Assembly: GCA_965247125.1 (NCBI GenBank)
Contig: CBDFGO010000003.1
Coordinates: 62,001 to 126,000 of the forward strand
Source: CALBJU01 sp965247125
Lineage (GTDB): Bacteria > Bacteroidota > Rhodothermia > Rhodothermales > UBA10348
Length of the DNA: 64,000 nt
Reading direction: 5' to 3'
Shown here in pieces: positions 60,645-64,000 of the stretch. The translations under genes were made by a program, and so were the position numbers. The notes beneath the pieces are model-generated. The model did no database searches. It was not told the origin of the DNA and saw nothing but the letters and a program-made list of their open reading frames with translations. Position 1 is the first letter of the stretch. Each line of letters starts with the position of its first letter.

Positions 60645-61314
60645 GTGTGCCCAAGCTTTGTCAACCATCCGGGTACGGCTGACAAAGCACAGCATGTCTG
60701 GAATGTACTCTGATTCCGGGATTGGAGTGACCGCTCCCCGTTGCGGGGGAGCGAGAGCCTAAGCGGCGGTGAGTTGCCGAGCACTGGCAACGTGACGCAG
60801 CCCGTGGAAAATGGGGCTTGAGGCGAAACCGTTACGCCAAGATGAGTCTCTAGGCTGACTATGGGAAGGTTGAGGAACACGAACCGATTAACCCGCATCT
60901 GTGGGCTGAAATGTCGCCCTCACCTACACGGTTTAATAGGTGGGAAACGGATAGAGCAGGTAATCAAAATGTGCCATGCTCTCGAATCCGAACTGTACAT
61001 GTAGGTCGGTTCCGGAGGGCCCTACAGAAGTGCGTAACTAAACTGCGGGGATCTGTTTCGACTTGTGAAAAGCAAGGTTAAAGACTGCGATCGGCAGCCT
61101 AACCCATAGAAAGAGTCCAGCATGTGAACTGGGGAAGGCTTTTCTGGATGCCAAGGGAGTGCGCTCCCCGATGCCAGAGAGGTTGGCGGAGTTCCTGTAG
61201 TAGTCTGAGGCGGGGAAAGCCTGCCACATGTGCCGAGAAATCTGCACACGGCGAAGGGGAACAGTTTAGGATGTTTGTCTGAACGACTAACTGACCTTAG
61301 AGAGGTGAAGACCT

Positions 61315-62841
61315 TTGATAATCAGCGAAATGCAGGGCAAACTGGCAACATGGTCAACGGCGGACGAAAGCCGCCGCTTTGACCGACTCTTGAGAATAAT
61401 TGCTAACAGATCTTGGCTTCGTGAAGCCGCCCGTATCACACTGTCTTCGAAAGGAGCCAGAACGGCGGGAGTAGATGGAATAACGGGAGTGATGATGATG
61501 GCTGGGCTGGATGCTCAGCTGATGTCACTGCGCGAAGAGTTGCTGGCTGGAACGTACGAGCCACAACCAGCGCGGCGCATCTATATTCCAAAAGCAAACG
61601 GCAAACTGAGGCCTCTAGGTATACCAACGCTTCGAGACCGGATTCTGCAACGCGCTATGCTTATGGTGATGGATCCCATCTGGGAGAGCGATTTTCATCG
61701 ACTATCCTACGGATTCCGCATCGGGCGTAGCGTTCATCATGCCATTAGAACCGTGAAGTTTCAAGTGCAAGACGGCTCTGTCGCCAAAGGACGCTGGGTG
61801 ATAGAGGGCGATCTTGCCAGTTACTTCGACACGGTTCACCATAAGGTGTTGATGAAAAGTGTGCGCAAGCGCATCTGTGACAAGCGTTTCCTGACAGTTC
61901 TCTGGCAAATCATGAAGGCAGGCCATATTGATAAGGGCCTGTTCTGCGCCGCGAGCGAAGGCGTCCCCCAAGGGGGCGTTCTCTCTCCATTACTATCAAA
62001 TATCGTACTCAACGAATTTGATCAGTGGATGGACAAAGAGTACCTGAACTCAAAAGCACGAGGTGATCGCTGGAGCTTCAATGACACAATCAAACGAAAA
62101 CGTCCGATAGCCATTCGAGAAGACCGGCGCTGGAAGGCTGCGGTCTCCTACTGCCGGTTTGCGGATGATTTTGTCGTGATTGTAAAAGGAAACAAGTCAC
62201 AGGCAGAAGCGATCCGCGAACGGTGCCGATGCTTCTTGGAAGGCACGCTGAAGTTGAAGCTCAATATGGAGAAAACCCGTATTACGCATATCAACGAGGG
62301 CATTGTCTTTCTTGGACATCGAATCATTCGCAAACGAGGTCCGCGTGGTACGATGCGTCCCGTGACCACGATACCGAGGGAGAAGTTCAGAAACTTCTCG
62401 TGCGAACTTGTCAAAGAACTGAGCGGCAATTACAGCGTGAATACAATTGACATGATAGAGCGTCTGAACCGCAAAATAGCGGGATGGACGGCCTTTTATC
62501 AATACACGGACTATACGGCGCGGTATTACATGAGAATAGATTCCGTCCTGTTCTGGAAACTGGGTCACTGGCTTGCCCGCAAATACAAGACGTCAATCAA
62601 GTCGCTTATGCGACAGTGGTTCAGGCGTCCTGTAGAGGGCCAGGCCAAAACGTGGCTTCTGTTTGGTCATAACGGACGAGATCGACACCGTGGAATATCG
62701 CTCAGACGTATGGTTGGTAGTCGCAAATGTCAGTTCAGATGGCGCAATCCAGCTGGGAATCCCTACATCGTTGGGAATCTTGGCGAGAGCGTTGTCACCT
62801 CGCGATATAGAGACGTTGCCATGGCCATGGGTCATGCCTGA
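61315..62841 (+). CDS. ltrA: Group II intron reverse transcriptase/maturase
   Basis: This 508-residue intron-encoded protein starts at TTG 61315, with AGAGAGGTGAAG as a good ribosome binding site just upstream. The RT domain has IYIPKANGKLRPLGIPTLRD, WVIEGDLASYFDTVHHKVLM, EGVPQGGVLSPLLSNIVLNE and the catalytic YCRFADDFVVIVKG. The maturase X domain follows (IDMIERLNRKIAGWTAFYQY). I see no HNH endonuclease motif at the end. The protein should help the intron splice and retrohome. It appears intact. Confidence 0.94.
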   Translation: MIISEMQGKLATWSTADESRRFDRLLRIIANRSWLREAARITLSSKGARTAGVDGITGVMMMAGLDAQLMSLREELLAGTYEPQPARRIYIPKANGKLRPLGIPTLRDRILQRAMLMVMDPIWESDFHRLSYGFRIGRSVHHAIRTVKFQVQDGSVAKGRWVIEGDLASYFDTVHHKVLMKSVRKRICDKRFLTVLWQIMKAGHIDKGLFCAASEGVPQGGVLSPLLSNIVLNEFDQWMDKEYLNSKARGDRWSFNDTIKRKRPIAIREDRRWKAAVSYCRFADDFVVIVKGNKSQAEAIRERCRCFLEGTLKLKLNMEKTRITHINEGIVFLGHRIIRKRGPRGTMRPVTTIPREKFRNFSCELVKELSGNYSVNTIDMIERLNRKIAGWTAFYQYTDYTARYYMRIDSVLFWKLGHWLARKYKTSIKSLMRQWFRRPVEGQAKTWLLFGHNGRDRHRGISLRRMVGSRKCQFRWRNPAGNPYIVGNLGESVVTSRYRDVAMAMGHA

Positions 62842-62846
62842 ATGGA

Positions 62847-62880
62847 GAGCCGTATGCGCTGAGAGGTGCACGTACGGTTC
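62847..62880 (+). ncRNA. Group II intron domain V (catalytic hairpin)
   Basis: A 34-base hairpin begins GAGCCGTATG and ends CACGTACGGTTC, with a GAGA-type loop in between. The 5' AGC and the 3' GUUC are the standard domain V bases. It lies 5 bases behind the maturase stop and just before domain VI. Confidence 0.9.
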
Positions 62881-62931
62881 GGAGAGGAGAGACAGGGAAA
62901 TAGTTCGACTACGCCCTGTCTCTTACTCTAC

Positions 62932-63425
62932 TAGCCACCTGGAGAGGATTCGTTTACATCGCCTTCGTCATCGATGTCTTCAGTCGCCGGATTTTAGGCT
63001 GGCGCGTATCAAACTCGCTCAGAAGCGATCTGGCGCTCGATGCCCTGGAGCAGGCCCTTTGGGAGCGGGATCAAGAGCAGCACGAGCAGTTGGTTCACCA
63101 CAGCGATCGGGGCGTGCAGTATCTCTCGATCCGCTACACAGAGCGACTGGCAGAAGCTGGCATAGAGCCCTCGGTGGGAAGCCGAGGGGACTCCTATGAC
63201 AACGCACTGGCCGAGACGATCATCGGTCTCTACAAGACAGAACTGATCAACAAAAAGGGGCCGTGGAAAAGCCTTGAACAGGTCGAACTGGCGACGCTCG
63301 CATGGGTGTGGTGGTTCAATCAAAAACGGCTTCTCGAACCCATCGGTTATATTCCACCGGCGGAGTTTGAAGAAGCCTTTCACAGACGCAAACAGAGTCA
63401 CGCTCTCGATGCGTCACTCACATAA
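62932..63425 (+). CDS. IS3 family transposase OrfB, 3' exon
   Basis: It encodes the rest of the DDE core: ATWRGFVYIAFVIDVFSRRI, ALWERDQEQHEQLVHHSDRG with the second Asp, SVGSRGDSYDNALAETIIGL with the Glu, and the end KRLLEPIGYIPPAEFEEAFH. No start codon of its own fits; it is translated only after the group II intron at 60645-62931 is removed. Confidence 0.92.
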
Positions 63426-63455
63426 ATAAGTCTCCGATATTCCCGGGGCGGTTCA

Positions 63456-63656
63456 GTCTGTCACAGCATAGAAGCGCCGCATCAAAGCCGCAATGGGAAT
63501 CTTATTGGCTTTGTTAAGAGATGGACTATAAACACCCTTCTGCTAGTTGACATTAACCAATTTGAGATACCGCAAAAAAGGGACTTTAATATTTTCGAAG
63601 AATGTGTTACCTCAGACATGTTATTCTTCGGTTTAGACCACGTGGGGTCGAATTAA
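63456..63656. other. Region between the IS3 element and the last gene
   Basis: About 200 A/T-rich bases. It does not contain the missing C-terminal part of the serine recombinase in any frame I checked near the element. A short open frame (63462 to about 63655) has no protein-like features. It presumably carries the promoter of the following secreted-protein gene. Confidence 0.5.
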
Positions 63657-64000
63657 ATGTGCACGCGTCAGATACAAGCGTTTTTTATTCTTTGCGTTCT
63701 GATTCCTGTTTCTTCAAGAGCTCAAACGGTTGAAAGAATCCTTGAATACTCTGGCCCTGTAGCCAATTCGATTCATGGAACCGAAGGTATCATTGCGGTC
63801 GCATTGGGAAATTCAATTCACGTGAGACACAACAACCAAGAATGGATTGAAACTGAATTCGAGAGTTCTTTTCCAGGAAGAAATGTCACGTTTGTATACG
63901 CCCTCAACTCTGACACGCTATTTGCATACTTATTTCCCAACGCAGGTATAAACATTTCTATTGATAGCGGAAATACGTGGTCACCAGCTCAATCGGCAAT
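63657..64000 (+). CDS. Secreted protein with Asp-box repeat, 3' end outside window
   Basis: From ATG 63657 the frame is open to the window edge. It encodes a signal peptide (FFILCVLIPVSSRAQ), then beta-rich sequence (VAVALGNSIHVRHNNQEWIE), and ends with ISIDSGNTWSPAQ, an Asp-box (SxDxGxTW) as in BNR/sialidase-type propellers. Probably a large secreted or surface propeller protein and cargo of the element. Its family cannot be fixed from 114 residues. Confidence 0.6.
   Translation, partial: MCTRQIQAFFILCVLIPVSSRAQTVERILEYSGPVANSIHGTEGIIAVALGNSIHVRHNNQEWIETEFESSFPGRNVTFVYALNSDTLFAYLFPNAGINISIDSGNTWSPAQSA

Larger units (their letters stand above)
60645..62931 (+). mobile_element. Group II intron with reverse transcriptase ORF
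   Basis: The intron begins GTGTGCCC (60645), matching the GUGYG consensus, and ends TCTAC (62931), matching the AY end. Domain V is recognisable at 62847-62880, and domain VI follows as a hairpin (AGAGACAGGG pairing with CCCTGTCTCT, then a bulged A nine bases before the 3' end). The reverse transcriptase ORF occupies the expected domain IV position. The 670 bases before the ORF are the domain I-III region. Excision restores the transposase reading frame exactly. Confidence 0.92.
59854..63455 (+). mobile_element. IS3-family insertion sequence carrying a group II intron
   Basis: Left end TGAACCGCCCCGGGTTTGCC (59854) and right end, read inward from 63455, TGAACCGCCCCGGGAATATC share 14 leading bases and a second block CGGAGACT. 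TGA...TCA ends are typical of IS3. It carries orfA and an orfB interrupted by a group II intron (60645-62931). Without the intron it would be about 1,315 bp, normal for the family. The flanking bases (GCC before, GTC after) form no clear 3-4 bp duplication. Confidence 0.9.

Overview
The window looks like a chromosomal contig from a heterotrophic, probably marine bacterium of the Rhodothermota/Balneolota side of the Bacteroidota-Chlorobiota group. The signs are a FlgD/type IX-like C-terminal sorting motif (YPNPFNPSTEI), a TonB-dependent receptor with a carboxypeptidase-regulatory N-domain, DUF5916, DUF2911 and DUF1080 proteins, c-type cytochromes fused to beta-propellers, a class II DAHP synthase and rather weak Shine-Dalgarno signals. 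This placement rests on gene content only.

1-14.5 kb is an accessory, transposon-riddled zone. It opens with a tightly overlapping three-gene operon: the C-terminal part of an ORC/CDC6- or STAND-like ATPase, a protein with two nucleoside-deoxyribosyltransferase/TIR-like domains, and an unrecognised Rossmann-like protein. It has the look of a defence or conflict system. Next comes a former two-gene operon on the minus strand, a ComEC-like metallo-beta-lactamase-fold protein plus a four-helix membrane protein. Both genes have been broken, one by an IS256-type and one by an IS21-type element. Both insertions can be undone on paper to the base, and both reading frames are restored. A second, inverted copy of the IS256 element, without a target duplication, joins fragments of two unrelated envelope genes.

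14.6-55 kb is a conserved-looking chromosomal stretch. It carries: an Rrf2 regulator coupled to a sulfatase; a four-gene periplasmic electron-transfer cluster (c-cytochrome/propeller, cupredoxin-like protein, two MauG/CcpA-type di-haem proteins); a beta-helix/PA14 protein; prolyl aminopeptidase; a beta-barrel protein and a DUF1080 protein; tRNA-Thr; an M32 carboxypeptidase; a hibernation factor; class II DAHP synthase followed by a DgcN/DgcA-like D-glutamate module; a 7TM sensor kinase; MnmA with a MerR-like regulator; AroQ with a flippase; an FtsX-type permease; DUF5916; a TonB receptor; a ThDP decarboxylase pair with a cyclase; and a large haem-binding propeller lipoprotein.

55.06 kb to the end is an integrative element whose boundary is a truncated tmRNA 3' end next to a tyrosine integrase. 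It holds a RuvC-like nuclease, an XRE regulator, a D5/primase-type ATPase and a serine recombinase truncated by an IS3 element. That IS3 transposase is itself interrupted by a group II intron, and splicing at the inferred junctions restores the transposase frame. The window ends inside a secreted protein with an Asp-box repeat.
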